From the NCBI RefSeq assembly GCF_002865645.1, contig NW_020194575.1, forward strand, positions 869,247 through 933,246: a DNA stretch of 64,000 nucleotides, read 5' to 3'. The DNA comes from Hyaloscypha bicolor E (lineage: Eukaryota; Ascomycota; Leotiomycetes; Helotiales; Hyaloscyphaceae). A program made the translations under genes and the position numbers. Below are positions 23,755-35,510 of the stretch, one piece after another. Every line of letters begins with the position of its first letter. The stretch's first letter is position 1. The notes under the pieces were generated by a model. That model did no database searches and was not told where the DNA came from. It saw only the letters and a list, made by a program, of their open reading frames with translations.

Positions 23755-25468
23755 ATGGAGCCAGAGGCGCCAGTGCAAGGCGCAGCGAAGAGAAAATCAT
23801 GGACTCGAGTAGGCAAAACTTTCTTCCATTGCTTGCCTTTATCCCCCTTCCGAGTGTCGATATTGAAGGAGAGCTTTGAAAAATGATCGTTGCTGTCTCT
23901 CCCCCTCGTCCATCCCGAGCGAGTGAGTTGACTTGGGACAGATAAGGGAGAGGCCGACTGAGCTGTTCCGAGAGGCTAGGTCATGGCTCGGGTACCAAAC
24001 CGGCCGCCTCCCTCCACTGCGCGCAAAGCCAGTGAAGAAATGGAAGCCGAGGAAGTCGTTGAATCCATTGAAACCATCGAAACCGTCGAAACCACCGAAG
24101 CCGTTGGCATCTCCCCCAAGTTCGAGTCCGCCGGGAAACAACGATGCAGACATTCAACGCCGCATTGGCCCAATCGAGCCAGACATCCTCGAGACGGACG
24201 CCGCCGCGGACGCAGTGGCCGGCGATGAGGATGGCCGGGTGTCTTTCAACGTGATGTCCCAGGCGTGTTCCATCCTTGCATTGGTCGTCGAGAGCCAGGG
24301 CCTGGATTTGACCGGCGAGGAGGTCCAGCAGGCCGTCGTTGAAGCGTACCTCCTGTGCACCACCGTGCCCAGAGACCACGGCGACGGCGGCGGCACCGGG
24401 GGCATCTCATCGCCATCCAACCTTGCACCGGCGGGCTCCAAGAGCCAAGGTGGAAATCGAGGTCGAGGTCAAAGTCGAGGTCGAGGTCAAGGTCAAGGTC
24501 GAGGTCGAGGTCGAGGTAATAAGCGAGGGAGAAGCGAGGACGGCGGGGACGAGGAGGAGGATGAAGATGGCAAAAGGCGGAAGCAACACTGGCTCTGTCC
24601 GTTCTACCTTCACGACCCTGTGCGCCACCGCCGGTGTCTCAGACTCACGCTGAGCCGCATCAACGATGTTCGGACGCACATCGAGCGGAACCATCTTAAA
24701 CGGCCCCACTGCCCGAGATGCGGCCTTCTGTTCAAAGATGATCCTGCCGGCACGGCTCTCGGCGCTCACGTCCGCGAGTGCGAGGAACTGGCGGATTTTG
24801 ACTACCCCGGAGCGACTCCAGAGCAGTGGCTGGCCATTGCGGCGAGCGGTGTCAATCGCGCCAACGGCAGCAGACGGTTCACATTCCACAACGACGAGGA
24901 CGAGTGGTTCGCCATCTGGGATATTCTGTTCCCCCTCCCGGGGAGAGCCCGTCCGGAGATCCCGCATGCCCTGTACACCGAAGCGGTGCAGTTCACGCGG
25001 GACGCACTCGGAATGTTTATCGAGCAAGGCCACCTAGGCGCGATAGCAGACCACACACTCCCCGAATCCTCGCACCCTGGATATCGTGCCTTCCTTCTTG
25101 GAAATATGACCTACTACTACAGGATTTTCATCGACTACGTGGAACAGCTTGAAAACCTTGCCCCCGCGGGGCAATCCGGACCGCAGCCGCCGATCCAGAT
25201 GCCAACGCCACCGTTACCCAGTTTAGCAGCTCGGAGCTACAACACCGCCGGCAGTAACACCGGCAACCCATACGTGGTGCCCTCGCAAAGCCTGCCTTTG
25301 CGAGGCTCCTTCGGCCCCCCAGCCGGGCCAACGTTCGCTGACGCGGGTCATGCTGCTGGTCCGGCACCCCTGCAAGCGAACCCACATACGTCTGTCGACG
25401 CGGATGCCGACCCAGGAGGGGTGGATGTGATCGACGAGGAGTACTTGTCTCTGCCGAGAACACATTAA
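23755..25468 (+). CDS. Zinc-finger-module protein with RG-rich tract, third paralogue
   Basis: My model has exon 1 at 23755-23808 (MEPEAPVQGAAKRKSWTR), an intron at 23809-23941 (GTAGGC donor, GTTGAC branch, ACAG acceptor) and exon 2 at 23942-25468, giving 526 residues. Without this intron the long frame has no ATG before 24254, so 24254-25468 is the minimal alternative. Features in order: a Lys/Pro repeat (KPSKPSKPPKP), an acidic stretch, an Arg-Gly/Gln-Gly tract (about residues 187-215) of the RNA-binding RGG kind, a Glu/Asp run with a basic KRRK cluster, and then the module from Cys237: CPFYLHDP, C-x12-C, INDVRTHIERNH with H-x4-H, C-x2-C, and the block DEWFAIWDILFP. A Pro/Gly-rich tail ends at EEYLSLPRTH. 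The function is unknown; it is the third local copy of the module fused to the HET protein. Confidence 0.75.
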
Positions 25469-25479
25469 GGCCCTGTCCG

Positions 25480-26250
25480 GCTCGCGTTTGATATACTACT
25501 AAAAAGTCCTCGCACGTGTACTTACATTCCCAAAATACGTAAATTAATACAATTCTATTTGGATTAACGAATATAATTCCTAAAATAAATACATGTAATT
25601 CTAGAAGTATAAAAGCCGTCTTATAAAAAAGGGAACTAAAAAAAGGGAAGTAATACTTAATATTAACTCACTTTATATTACTCTCTTAAATATAATATTT
25701 TAATGCCTTTTTTTTATAATTAAAGTAATTACTTATAAAATTATTATTTCTTTTATTCGTGAGATATTGTTATATTAGTAGCTATATATAAATCTCCTTT
25801 ATTTGAATTATATTCTGGCCGAATTAGAAATACTTACTTTAACTTTTTAATTAATTATTAAACTAATAAGTAAATATATATATATATAAACTTTAATTTA
25901 AAAGAATTATATAATTAATATAATTTTAATTTTAATTTTAATTCTTTATTTATTATTAAATTCTAAATAATAAGACTTAAAAATCTTTATATTATATTTA
26001 ATACTTTAGTTTTTTATTATAACTTTAATAAAAAAAGCTCTTATATAATAATATTAATAATTAATAAATTAAAATAAGAAATAACTAAAATTAAAAATAA
26101 TTAGAATATAAGAATACTTTAAATATTAAAAGAAGAGTGGGATTTTAATTACTTTAAAGAAATAAAATAAAAGAGGGCCTTATCTTTATTATATATTATA
26201 TAGTACTTTATTGAGCTTCTTTACCTTCTGGAATTAGAAAAGGCGTAATA
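25480..26250. repeat. AT-rich RIP-type block
   Basis: Composition shifts sharply within about 50 bp after the zinc-finger gene's stop. No frame or element end is recognised. Confidence 0.6.
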
Positions 26251-27179
26251 TTAGGCGTAGGCAGGGATTAGCTCGCTTATAATTGATTACTAAAAACGCT
26301 AATAGTTACCGAGCCTGCTTTCTGGGACTCCTTTTTAAGCGAGCGGGAAGCGAGAGCGTTCTGGGTACCTAAATTAGTAATATGCGTAAGGCGAGCAACC
26401 TCTATTCAAGCCATGCGTATGTGCATAATCTACAGTTACAAGTTTGTCAGAGTAACAGCCAGGCGAAGATGCGAACTCTAGTAATTCGCGATGAATCACG
26501 ACAAGCCCGTCGAGGATGAAATAGGATCAGCCACGACAGTACTGACTATGGTATGGGTCTTCTCACTCACAAACGCTGATTAGTAGCCTGTCCGAATGCA
26601 TCAAGCTCCATGAGTAATTAGGGCTCGCAGATCGGAGGGTTTGCTCATGACCAGGGAATGGGGATACGTTCAATTGTACTCTATCAGCTGCAATCTTTGC
26701 AGGTATGATCCCACAAGAAAAGCACAGCCTCGTCATCAAGGGCCTCTCACTAACGTCAGTTCGTGGCTTCTCCGCACTTTCGGAATCCCAACAGCCATTG
26801 ATTTTCATACAATTTCAAAGTTTTTTCGAAATACTCTTTTATTGGTCTGTATGAGCTATTTATACAAGTCGATAGACGGGTCTACTGGACATCTAGGCCG
26901 GCTGTACGTAAAAGAGTGTCTCTATCCGCACCATTAAGACTTCTAGAACCACAGTCAACTCAATTCCACACGAGTACACCCATCAACCCCCATTTTCCAA
27001 TCCCACCGAAGTATGAATCCCCGACACCGTGGGTGTGAGATGAGCAAATGCGAATGCCCGCGGCTCTGCAAAGAATTGAAAAGCGTCCACAATCGGCTTT
27101 GGAAGGGCAAGGAGGTCGTTTAGGTAGTCCATAGTCGCTCGACGCTTGGAAGAACCTTTCGGCTGCGACGGCAATCAGT
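26251..27179. other. GC-balanced stretch without a supported gene
   Basis: Short frames on both strands overlap and show no domain. The minus strand at 26983-27174 reads YLNDLLALPKPIVDAFQFF, which could be a 3' continuation of the hypothetical gene just to the right in another frame, by a further intron or by decay. I cannot decide. Confidence 0.35.
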
Positions 27180-27843
27180 TTAGGCGAAACGTTGAAGAAG
27201 ATAGGGAGGTCCCACGGGTTTGACAGGCGTCGACTCAGTCACAACTCCCGCGGTCCCTGCGAGATTTATTCCGGCGATATCCTCTATGCCCAATCTCCCA
27301 TTACCATTCTCCCAAGCCGTGCCATTACCAGCGTTTCCAAATGGAACATAAGTTGCAAGGACGGGTGCATAGGTTGTATACGCAGCGTTTAGGCATCGTG
27401 TGAAGTCGGACTCAGTACTAGCGACGAACGGCCATGAGAATGTTGATGTTCCTATCACAGCAAGCACTTCTCTAATCTTTGAGATCCCGGAGACCACAAC
27501 CTGATCCTGTACTTCATTCCGGAAGACATTTGAGAGAGTCTTGATCTTGTTTGAGGACGCAGAGCGATTCTTGACGACCTGAGGTCAGCTTTGGTGCCAC
27601 AACCAAGGAGAGTTAAACGAGGTTTACCACCGCAGCAAGCACTCTTTCAATTCCTCGCGGCTGTGGGTCCAGCATTCGGAGCTTTGCAAAATGCTCGCGG
27701 GTTGATTTGTGCTGTTTCATGCAAGAAAGAACAGCAACGCGAACAATGCCACTGGAATTTTGGACGGCAAGCTCGCGGCCAAGGTCGAGATCACACAGAT
27801 ATTTCAGCCAGGTGTAGTTGGATGCTTCGGAACGTTCAGACAT
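27180..27843 (-). CDS. Hypothetical protein, tentative two-exon model
   Basis: ATG at 27843 opens MSERSEASNYTWLKYL. A donor GTAAAC near 27618 and an acceptor CTCAG near 27573 (branch GCTGACC) would join it in phase to VKNRSASSNKIKTL, continuing to a stop at 27180 and giving about 200 residues. The second exon has an Ala/Gly/Asn-rich segment (NAGNGTAWENGNGRLG). No signal peptide or known domain is visible and I do not recognise a family. Codon use looks gene-like, but the model may be wrong at the 3' end, where a second frame also reads sensibly (NVSPKLIAVAAERFF), so this may be a decayed gene. Confidence 0.35.
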
Positions 27844-29150
27844 GTTGGTTTGGGAACAGTTTGGTGACTCCGTCGTGTGGTGTCGGATTCCTTCGTTGTC
27901 CCTAGCATTTATAGTCGCCAGGGACTCGAAGAATTACCACGGGTCATTCTTTTGCTCTGCCTGCCTCTAGTCGAGGTATAGCGCCACGCAAAATGCGCCT
28001 GATCAACCGGTACCAGCGACGGGACGCTGTGTAGGTACTGGTGACGGAACGCACTGGCGTAGCTACTTGACAACGGCGCGCATTGGCGTAGCTACCACGC
28101 AGGTGGGGTACCTTCTGTAACACCGCCCAATCCCCACTAGCGTCATCATCGCAGTCTTTCCCCATCTCACTTCGAAAAGCTAGACAAGCATATCCTCATG
28201 GATGCGCGGAGTCCACTTCAATGATTAAACACATAAGGTCGGCCAATGGCTCGAGCATACTACCGCGGGTGCTGCGAGGGCGGCTATCCTGGCGAGTGGA
28301 AAGGTGCGAGCGTGGAGAGGAATTCGCTGCTGGTGGAGCTGGAACCCTTGCCTTGTACAGTGGCAATCAGGGCACCTCTTCCTCCCTCTCTCGCGAGAGA
28401 GGGACGGTTGGAATATCGATGAAAAACGTGCGTGCGTGCACCATTAATTTCGAGGTTACTGCGCTCAAGGAGGGATGCTCGAAAAGCCTCGAGGTGCTGA
28501 TGTCTATTTGCATTGTTGCGCGGCCAGCAACCCCCATATCCTCCAGGCATCGTAAGCGCCGAAGTCATGTTTGGGTTCGGTGCGGCTCATTGCGTCTGCT
28601 GGCTTTGGCATTAAGTGTACTTTGATGATGTGGGTGGTATTTTAGCATTCATTGACGTCCATATATCAAGGGCCAAATTTCAGCGTCATTATCGCTTAGA
28701 GGCATCCGCCAAGGTATCATGCTGACAAATGAGTGTTCGATGGGAAAGGTCAGAAACACCAAGTCCGAGAGTTGTCGGCTGTTGTCATCGTTGTCTTAGT
28801 GACAATGCCCAGTGGTCAGATCAGAAGGGCGTTGGCTTACCAAGAATCTGGATATTGGGGTGTAGTGTTCGAGCCTATTTGGAATCTGTCGAGATCATCG
28901 TCTGTTTCGGTGAAGCAACAAGCCTGATCGACTCTTGTTTATTATTACGCCCTACTACCCGCCCTTGTAGAGCTGGAGCCTCCGATCATGGACATTTCAG
29001 CGGGGCAGAGTTGCCAGAGGATCGCGTTCAAAAGATCTCGAGTGTTTGCAGATGAGAAGTTTGAAGTGATTGCGCAGCCGCTCGTAGATGGATGATGAGT
29101 AGGCGGATTCATTTCGCACACGTGATGGGATATTGTTGATCCAAGCTCCA
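27844..29150. other. GC-balanced stretch without a supported gene
   Basis: Frames at 28221-28625 (plus), 28284-28568 (minus) and 28729-29055 (plus) overlap and carry no recognisable domain. A minus-strand frame at about 28960-29110 reads YERLRNHFKLLICKH and could belong to the gene fragment at 29151-29504 through an intron (GTGAGA donor near 29160). Confidence 0.35.
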
Positions 29151-29504
29151 CTACCCTCTCACTAGGTGCGCCGAGAAACTTTCTATAAAGTCATTTTTGA
29201 CATCAAGGGCAGTGTTGTCACTGTTGTGCAGGCTGCTGTCGATAGATTCAAGGTGGAAAGTTTCGTGAACAACCTGTAATATCGTGGAGTAGCTGCGTAG
29301 ATTTTCGCGAGGACCGGCGGGGAACCAAATGGCTTCTAGTGATCTGTTGGGAAGATATCCATTGTTGCTACCGAAATTTTGGCAGGCTGGCTGCGGCCTA
29401 ACCTCTGCATATAAGGCCAGTTCATGTCTTGGCCTGTTGGAGGGATCGCGTTGAAGTATGTCTCCGGAATGAAGAATAACCGTCAAACGAGAGTGTTCGC
29501 ACAT
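29151..29504 (-). CDS. Hypothetical protein or first exon of a longer gene
   Basis: ATG at 29504 begins MCEHSRLTVILHSGD and runs 117 codons. The last codons before the stop contain a good donor (CTA then GTGAGAGG), so the real gene may splice onward to the left. Sequence composition is that of a soluble protein with no signal peptide or membrane segment. I do not recognise the family. It may equally be a remnant, because the adjacent downstream sequence shows no clean continuing frame. Confidence 0.3.
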   Translation of the reverse strand: MCEHSRLTVILHSGDILQRDPSNRPRHELALYAEVRPQPACQNFGSNNGYLPNRSLEAIWFPAGPRENLRSYSTILQVVHETFHLESIDSSLHNSDNTALDVKNDFIESFSAHLVRG

Positions 29505-29879
29505 TATGAGGACTCAACACATATTTGTTTTCGAGGAGGGATGGCGCGGCAAGGCTACTTCTGCAGATAGCTAACCGCTTACGAGGTCTCCACTAGGCGC
29601 ATTACGACACAAGCGGGTAGTAAACAAGGCTGTCTCCACGTGGCAGAACTGCGCCAGGGTAGAGGGGCGGGGGAGGGGGTTTCTGGATGAGATAGTAGTC
29701 GGCGAGAGCCACGTCACTTGTTACCCACCCTGTTCAAACATTCTTCCTCATAAGGCGGAACTTGAAAATGTAGATCCCTTATCAAAATTGGCGCGCATGC
29801 TTTTAATTTTTCTTAGTCCTAAACTAGAAGACAACCACTGGATACGGGCTGATTTAGCGACGCTCGGGAAGAAACTCCA
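29505..29879. other. Flank with no gene
   Basis: Possible promoter of the minus-strand hypothetical gene. The boundary with AT-rich DNA lies near 29880. Nothing else is seen. Confidence 0.4.
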
Positions 29880-31650
29880 AGAATATAAAAATTCACGAAA
29901 TCGCAAAATTAATAAAATATCAGGAATTAAATAACCACTAATATACTATAAAACTCCACTTGATAATATCGATATTTATATACTAATAAATGATTCTAAT
30001 ATTGCATTCATTCCACAATTAATATGCGTATAATTATAAATATAAGAATAAGATTTATTTTATATAATTCTTATATGTATTTTTAATTTAAACTTATTAT
30101 AGTACTTATAATATTGCCTTATTTTTCTTATTACTTCTTTATTCTAGATATTTACTTTAATTCATATATTAAAATGCCTTGCCTAAAGAAGAATTTTAAG
30201 TAATTTAAAGAATATATTTCTGATTTATTTAATTAAAATATTATTACAAGATATTTATTAATAAGTAATAAAAGAATAGAATAAATTAGTAAGTTATAAA
30301 ACTATAATATTAAATTTAGTATAGAACTAATCTTTATTTCTTTTATAAGATTTAAGGAAGCCTTTTTTAAATAAAAAGCTCTAATAATATAAATAGTAAT
30401 ATAATAGTAATATATAAGCTTTATTAACTTTTTTAATTAATGCTTGTAATATACGAGATCTATTATATGTAATTTAGTTATATATAACTTTGTATATATT
30501 ATAATTATATATAACGAAATTATTAATAAATTATAATATAAATATAACTTATATATTATTATAAAAACTCTTTTAAAGAAACTTATAAAATAAAGAACTA
30601 AATTAAAAAGCTCTAATTTTACTTTATTTCCAGAACTATAAGCTCTTATAATATTCTTTTTTTTAATAACTTATATTATAAATATAAATATATTTTATAA
30701 TATTTTAATATATAATTATTTTAAGAAATATAAAAAATAATAAAACTATAATATAAAATATTAAGTTTAAAAATAAAAGCTAAAAGAAGTAATTATATAG
30801 AATATTAAAGAAGTATATAATTAATTAAGGGCTTTAAAATATAATTTAAAATTATAATAAAAGCATTCTTTATATTTATATAAATTATTTATTAAATAAT
30901 AAAGCCTTTTCTAAAAACCAAATTTAATTAATATAATTAAACTTTTTCTTATAGATTTTATTATATGTTTTTATTAATAGCTTTATTTTTTAATAAGTAA
31001 ATTCTTTTATTATAAACTTAATATATTTGAAATATGCTAATTAAAATTAAGTTAATAATAAAATAATAAAAACAAAAGTATTAGGTTTATTTTCTTTTAA
31101 ATAAAAGGCACTTAAGCTTTTAATTAAATAATTTACTTAATAAAAGAAAATTAAATTAATATATATATTATAATACTAATAAGAAATATAAGCTAAAATT
31201 ACTTTTATTAAAACAAGAAAATAAATAAAGTAATTACTTTAATATAATATTAATATCTTTAATTTTGAATCTAGAGACTTTATTTCTTGCTCTTAAGCTA
31301 GCTAAAAAAAAGTTCTCTAAGCAAAATTACTATATCTCAAGTGAATATTTAATTAGTAGCTAATTACGAATTAAAGCCCAATTTTAAGGCTAAAGCTTTA
31401 TTTGCGAGAAAGAGAAATAAATTAGAGAAAGAAAAGACTTTTAATAATAAAGTAATTAATTTGAAAGCTATTAAAATAGCGTTTTTATTTCTAATAAATT
31501 AGCTAATACTCTAGAAGTAATAAAGATAATAATAAAGCCTAGTAGGTCTTATTAGCTAGAAAAAAGTCTATATATACGAGAAAGCATATAAGGTTTAGTA
31601 ATAAATAAGGGGAGGCAATTCAATTACTAAAAATCTCGTATGTAACTGAT
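29880..31650. repeat. AT-rich RIP-type block with a copy of repeat R1
   Basis: Positions about 30248-30500 match 800-1070 and 37172-37340 closely (shared words such as ATTTATTAATAAGTAATAAA and AAACTATAATATTAAATTTA). The remainder is unidentified AT-rich DNA with no frames. Confidence 0.6.
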
Positions 31651-32369
31651 TAATTATTCTTAGTGCCATGCGACTATTAATTTATCGTGATTTCGCATAT
31701 AAAATGCGACCAATTTAATATTAGGGTGGGAAGATCGGAAATTCGCGAGTTTCTTCCCTAGCATTCTTAAATTAAACCGTAACTAGGTTTCGTTTTTCGC
31801 TTTTTATACTTTCGAGCCACCTTATTGCAAACTCTGCTTGCTGTTATCTTGAATCTCTTGATAAGTTAAGTTAGCACAACTTTTAGCAACTCAATCCCCC
31901 AGCAGCCAGGAGTTCTGGGGCGCATGAGGGCATAAGTGAAAATGGCACACCCAGGATGGCGTTTGCCTTCCAATACAATTCATTTAGGGTGTGACTTGCC
32001 CCCAGTCCAATCCCAGCTTACGCCGCGCCCACGGACTGCAAGGCATCCAATACTCTACTCAGTATCCTATTTGCCGAAGTATATCTATTGGTAAATTTGT
32101 TTTTAGAGCATACCACACCGTTTTAATGATACAAAAATGTTTGAGAGCCTCGCCGTCCTTGCCGACTACCACTTTAGTCCTCTTGCAGCTGTTTATCTAC
32201 CCATCCATTTCGTTCTGGGCAAAGACATTAGGCTTTCATGAAGACGAATTGCAAGGCTTTTGGGCTTTAAAATCTGCCCTTTAACAACACCGTATCTATA
32301 ACAAATCCTTTGTATTGATAAGGTCAATCAACCCAAGCTTGTATTGGTAACTTGCCATCTTTCGTCTTC
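31651..32369. other. Upstream region of the DUF6594-type gene
   Basis: Composition returns to normal. One 97-codon plus frame (31991-32284) has no domain and no supporting context. Likely promoter and 5' leader of the following gene. Confidence 0.4.
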
Positions 32370-33792
32370 ATGGACATGCCAGGAGCATCGTGGGCTCAGA
32401 GACGAGAGGAATTTGCCGAATTCGCGGAATCCCATGATATCGCCGAGCAAGGCTTGGATGTCGAGTTGAGACAGCTGTCCCGGAAACATCAATTCGGGAA
32501 GCCTTCTACGAAAGGACATAGCCTAGAGCCGAGTGCCCTCAAAGCAGAGCCCAGGCAGCAAGATACCAACAGTAAATCTATTTTCAAAGCAAATGATGCT
32601 TTCTTTATATCTAACAAACAAATTAGTCAATTTCCGCTATAGCCTCTGGCAACGAACTTTGACTTACCTTAGGGGCTTGAAAAGCTATTGCTTCTATAAA
32701 CAGCCTATCGAAGACTATTCAAAGGAATATCAACGTGGTTACGATCGATTCCAATATCCTTGCTGTGGGTTTATTGCTTTTAAAGAGTAACATTTATTAA
32801 TTAGATTATAATGGCTGACCCTGCCGCACATAGATTACACGCAGCCATGTGGCTGGCCCCAGATTGCGGCATTTCTCGAGAGCGCTGACAGTTTCGGAAT
32901 CTACAGAGGTTTTGGTCAGTCTCATACCAGGCTCCTTGTCGCTTATGAGACTGATATAACACGCCTTGAAAATCAAATTCACGAGTTAGATGTTGCCGAC
33001 GAGAAGTCTGAGGAGGGAGTGCGCCGTCTCATAAGTTCATGCCACCCGGAAGGGTTTGATACTACAAGGCGCGACTTACTAGCCCAACTAGAGCAAAAGC
33101 TTCTTTCATATGGTAAGTATCTTGGCACTGTCTTTCGCACTAATCATACATTTGCGCCCGGTCTGATGGCTTCTTACTCAAGGTACCCTGCTGCTCCAGC
33201 ATCGGCAGATCAAAACTTTGCCTCGGACACCAGAGCAAGACCACAAGAATGTATTCAGATGGATTTGGAGTGAGAAACCGGTAGAAGAAGGGGAATATGA
33301 CTGGATATATCCTGTAGAAGATTTCGTTTCTCTAGTGCCTCCACCACTCAAGCCGCGCAATCATTTCGAAGCTTTTGTTCGAGCTCATGTCGATACTCGA
33401 CCGCTGTCGTGGCTAAAGGTTAGTTTTGGGCCTCCCTATTATGTTAAAGCGATCTTTGGCTCAGTGTTTAGAAATTTCTCCAACCTACGAATCACTCCAA
33501 ACGGTCAAATGCCTCAGTTCATTTCTTTGCCACAGGACGCATAAATATACTTGCCAGGCTCATTGTTGTTTTCTTTGCTGTATCGGTACTTTTCATTCCC
33601 GTTATCCTTTTTTTGTTGACGCCAATGAGTAGAGGTTGGATGTCCTGTGTTGTTCTCGTGTTCGTTTTCATCTTTTCAGCCATGATATCGCTCCTTACCG
33701 AGGCTGGGATGTCAGATATCTTCATTGGAACAGCCACCTACTGTGCGGTGATTGTAATGTTCTTAGGGAATCTGCAAGGCCCAAGTAGATAA
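32370..33792 (+). CDS. DUF6594-type membrane protein, multi-exon
   Basis: Conserved blocks are spread over several exons. Exon 1 (32370-32571) starts MDMPGASWAQRREEF. Intron 32572-32833 (GTAAAT donor, CTGAC branch, ATAG acceptor) leads to exon 2 (32834-33112) with GWPQIAAFLESADSFGIYRG and a coiled-coil-like helix. Intron 33113-33182 (GTAAGT...CAAG) leads to exon 3 (33183-33418) with LLLQHRQIKTLPRTPEQDHK, then NVFRWIWSEKPVEEGEYDWI. The final exon (from about 33535) encodes two or three hydrophobic segments, including LIVVFFAVSVLFIPVILFLL and a last one ending AVIVMFLGN, and stops at 33792. This order is typical of fungal DUF6594 proteins: a cytosolic helical part followed by a transmembrane tail. 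The joint between exon 3 and the last exon is unresolved; a tiny exon near 33470-33505 may lie between. The function of the family is unknown. Confidence 0.75.
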
Positions 33793-34733
33793 TCGCTATC
33801 GCGAGACAATAACGGACTCGAGTAGTTATAGTGCCGCAATTTTGTACTACCATAGCATAATATTTATATATATGTGACCGCGAGATTTTGTATTATTGAA
33901 GTTAAAAAAGTGCTTAGTAAAATTAAAGCTATATATAATAATATTAAATTATAAAGCTAGATTACTAGTTATAAGTAACTTAAATTCAAAGTCGGCTCTA
34001 GTAAGAATTCTTATAAAATTTAGGCAAGTAAGCGAGAATAAATTAAAAGAATAGCTATATTTTAGACTAATAAGTATTAGTAAGATTTATATTTAAATAA
34101 TATAAAAACTATAACTAATTCCCTAAAGAACTAAAAGAAAATTTCTTAAAATATAATTTAATTAATACTATATTATATTTAATATAAATTATATTAATAA
34201 TATAGCTAACTTCTTCTAAAATTATAAAAGCTATAATTAAAGTACTTTTTTCTTATATTAAGAATTATTTAATATAGGAAATTAGTTAATAATTTAAATT
34301 AAATCTAATAAAAACTAAAAAGAAATTTATTATAATATAATAATATTTTAAATAAAATAAAAACTATAATTAATTTATAATAGAATTAAAAGAAAATATA
34401 TTTATAATTAATATTTATTCTTAAATATAATTTAAGTTATTTATTTAAAATTCTTAAAACTTCCAATTTAATTTAAATTAAGGTAATAATTACTTAAATT
34501 TAAAGACAAATAATAGACTTTAATTAATTTATATATTATTCGAAATTATATAAAGTTATATAAAATTAAAAAAAATAAGCTAATAAAAAAATTATAAAAT
34601 AATAATTAATTTCTAAAATAAAAGTTCTTATAAAATAAAACTATAAACTTTAATTATTTAATAAAAGCAAAAATAGAAATTTATATAATAATTAAGGAAA
34701 TTAAAGTTTTTAGTAATAATATATAAAGTTTTT
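33793..34733. repeat. AT-rich RIP-type block
   Basis: Turns AT-rich about 100 bp after the stop of the DUF6594-type gene. No element is recognised. Confidence 0.5.
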
Positions 34734-34992
34734 ATTAATAAATAATAAATAATAAATAATAAATAATAAATAATAAATAATAAATAATAAATAATAAATA
34801 ATAAATAATAAATAATAAATAATAAATAATAAATAATAAATAATAAATAAAAATATAAATTAAATAAATAATAAATAAATAATAAATAATAAATAATAAA
34901 TAATAAATAATAAATAATAAATAATAAATAATAAATAATAAATAATAAATAATAAATAATAAATAATAAATAATAAATAATAAATAATAAAT
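34734..34992. repeat. (AATAAAT)n heptanucleotide array, about 255 bp
   Basis: Some 35 units of a 7-bp word repeat with one short interruption near 34848-34870. The units are nearly perfect although surrounding DNA is heavily mutated. Confidence 0.92.
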
Positions 34993-35047
34993 AAATAAAT
35001 TAAATTAATAAGTTATAAAACTATAATATTAAATTTAATATAAAACT
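34993..35047. repeat. Left part of an R1 repeat copy split by insertions
   Basis: Matches the start of R1 (AAACTATAATATTAAATTTA). The rest of R1 resumes at 37172, so about 2.1 kb was inserted into it. Confidence 0.65.
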
Positions 35048-35265
35048 AATTATAATAGGTAGTATTATATAATTAGTTTTAGCTAAAGTTTTAAGCTATA
35101 ATTCAAATTAAGCTCACTTTTAAAGCTCGGCGTCTTAGTAGTCTTAGCTATATCTACTTATTTACTACTATACCTCATTTTTTTTTCCTCCTTAGCTTTA
35201 AATACTTAAGATATTAGAGTTATTAATTTTTGTGTCTTGTTCTATTACTTTGTTTTTACTATTAT
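35048..35265 (+). repeat. RIP-degraded solo LTR, inverse to the adjacent LTR element
   Basis: Reads as the reverse complement of the LTR at 35266-35510, with about 30 bp missing near its start. Shared blocks include GTTTTAGCTAAAGTTTTAAG against GTTTTAGCTAAGGTTCCAAG, AAAGCTCGGCGT against AAAGCTTGGCGT, and CTCCTTAGCTTTA. Differences are mostly C-to-T and G-to-A, so it is an older and more mutated copy. The 5-bp duplication of the neighbouring element falls at its end. Confidence 0.7.
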
Positions 35266-35510
35266 TATAACGGCAGGAATAAAGCAATGGAACGATGCTC
35301 AAAGATCTATAATTCCAATATCCTATAGAATCTAAAGCTAAGGAGAGAAGGAGTGAGGTGTGGCAGTGGATAAGTAGGTATGGCCAAAACCACTGAAACG
35401 CCAAGCTTTGGAAGCGAGCTTGGTTTGAACCATAGCTTGGAACCTTAGCTAAAACCAACCCCTTTTGCTAAAACCACGTCCGTATTAACCATGTGACACC
35501 AGCCGTCACA
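35266..35510 (-). repeat. 3' LTR of the gag-only element
   Basis: 245 bp, bounded by TATAACGGC at the outer end and GCCGTCACA at the inner end. Close match to 36922-37166. Confidence 0.9.

Noticed and set aside
34734..34992. Possible CRISPR-like array
   Set aside because: The repeat is a continuous 7-bp word with no unique spacers, and this is a eukaryotic genome.
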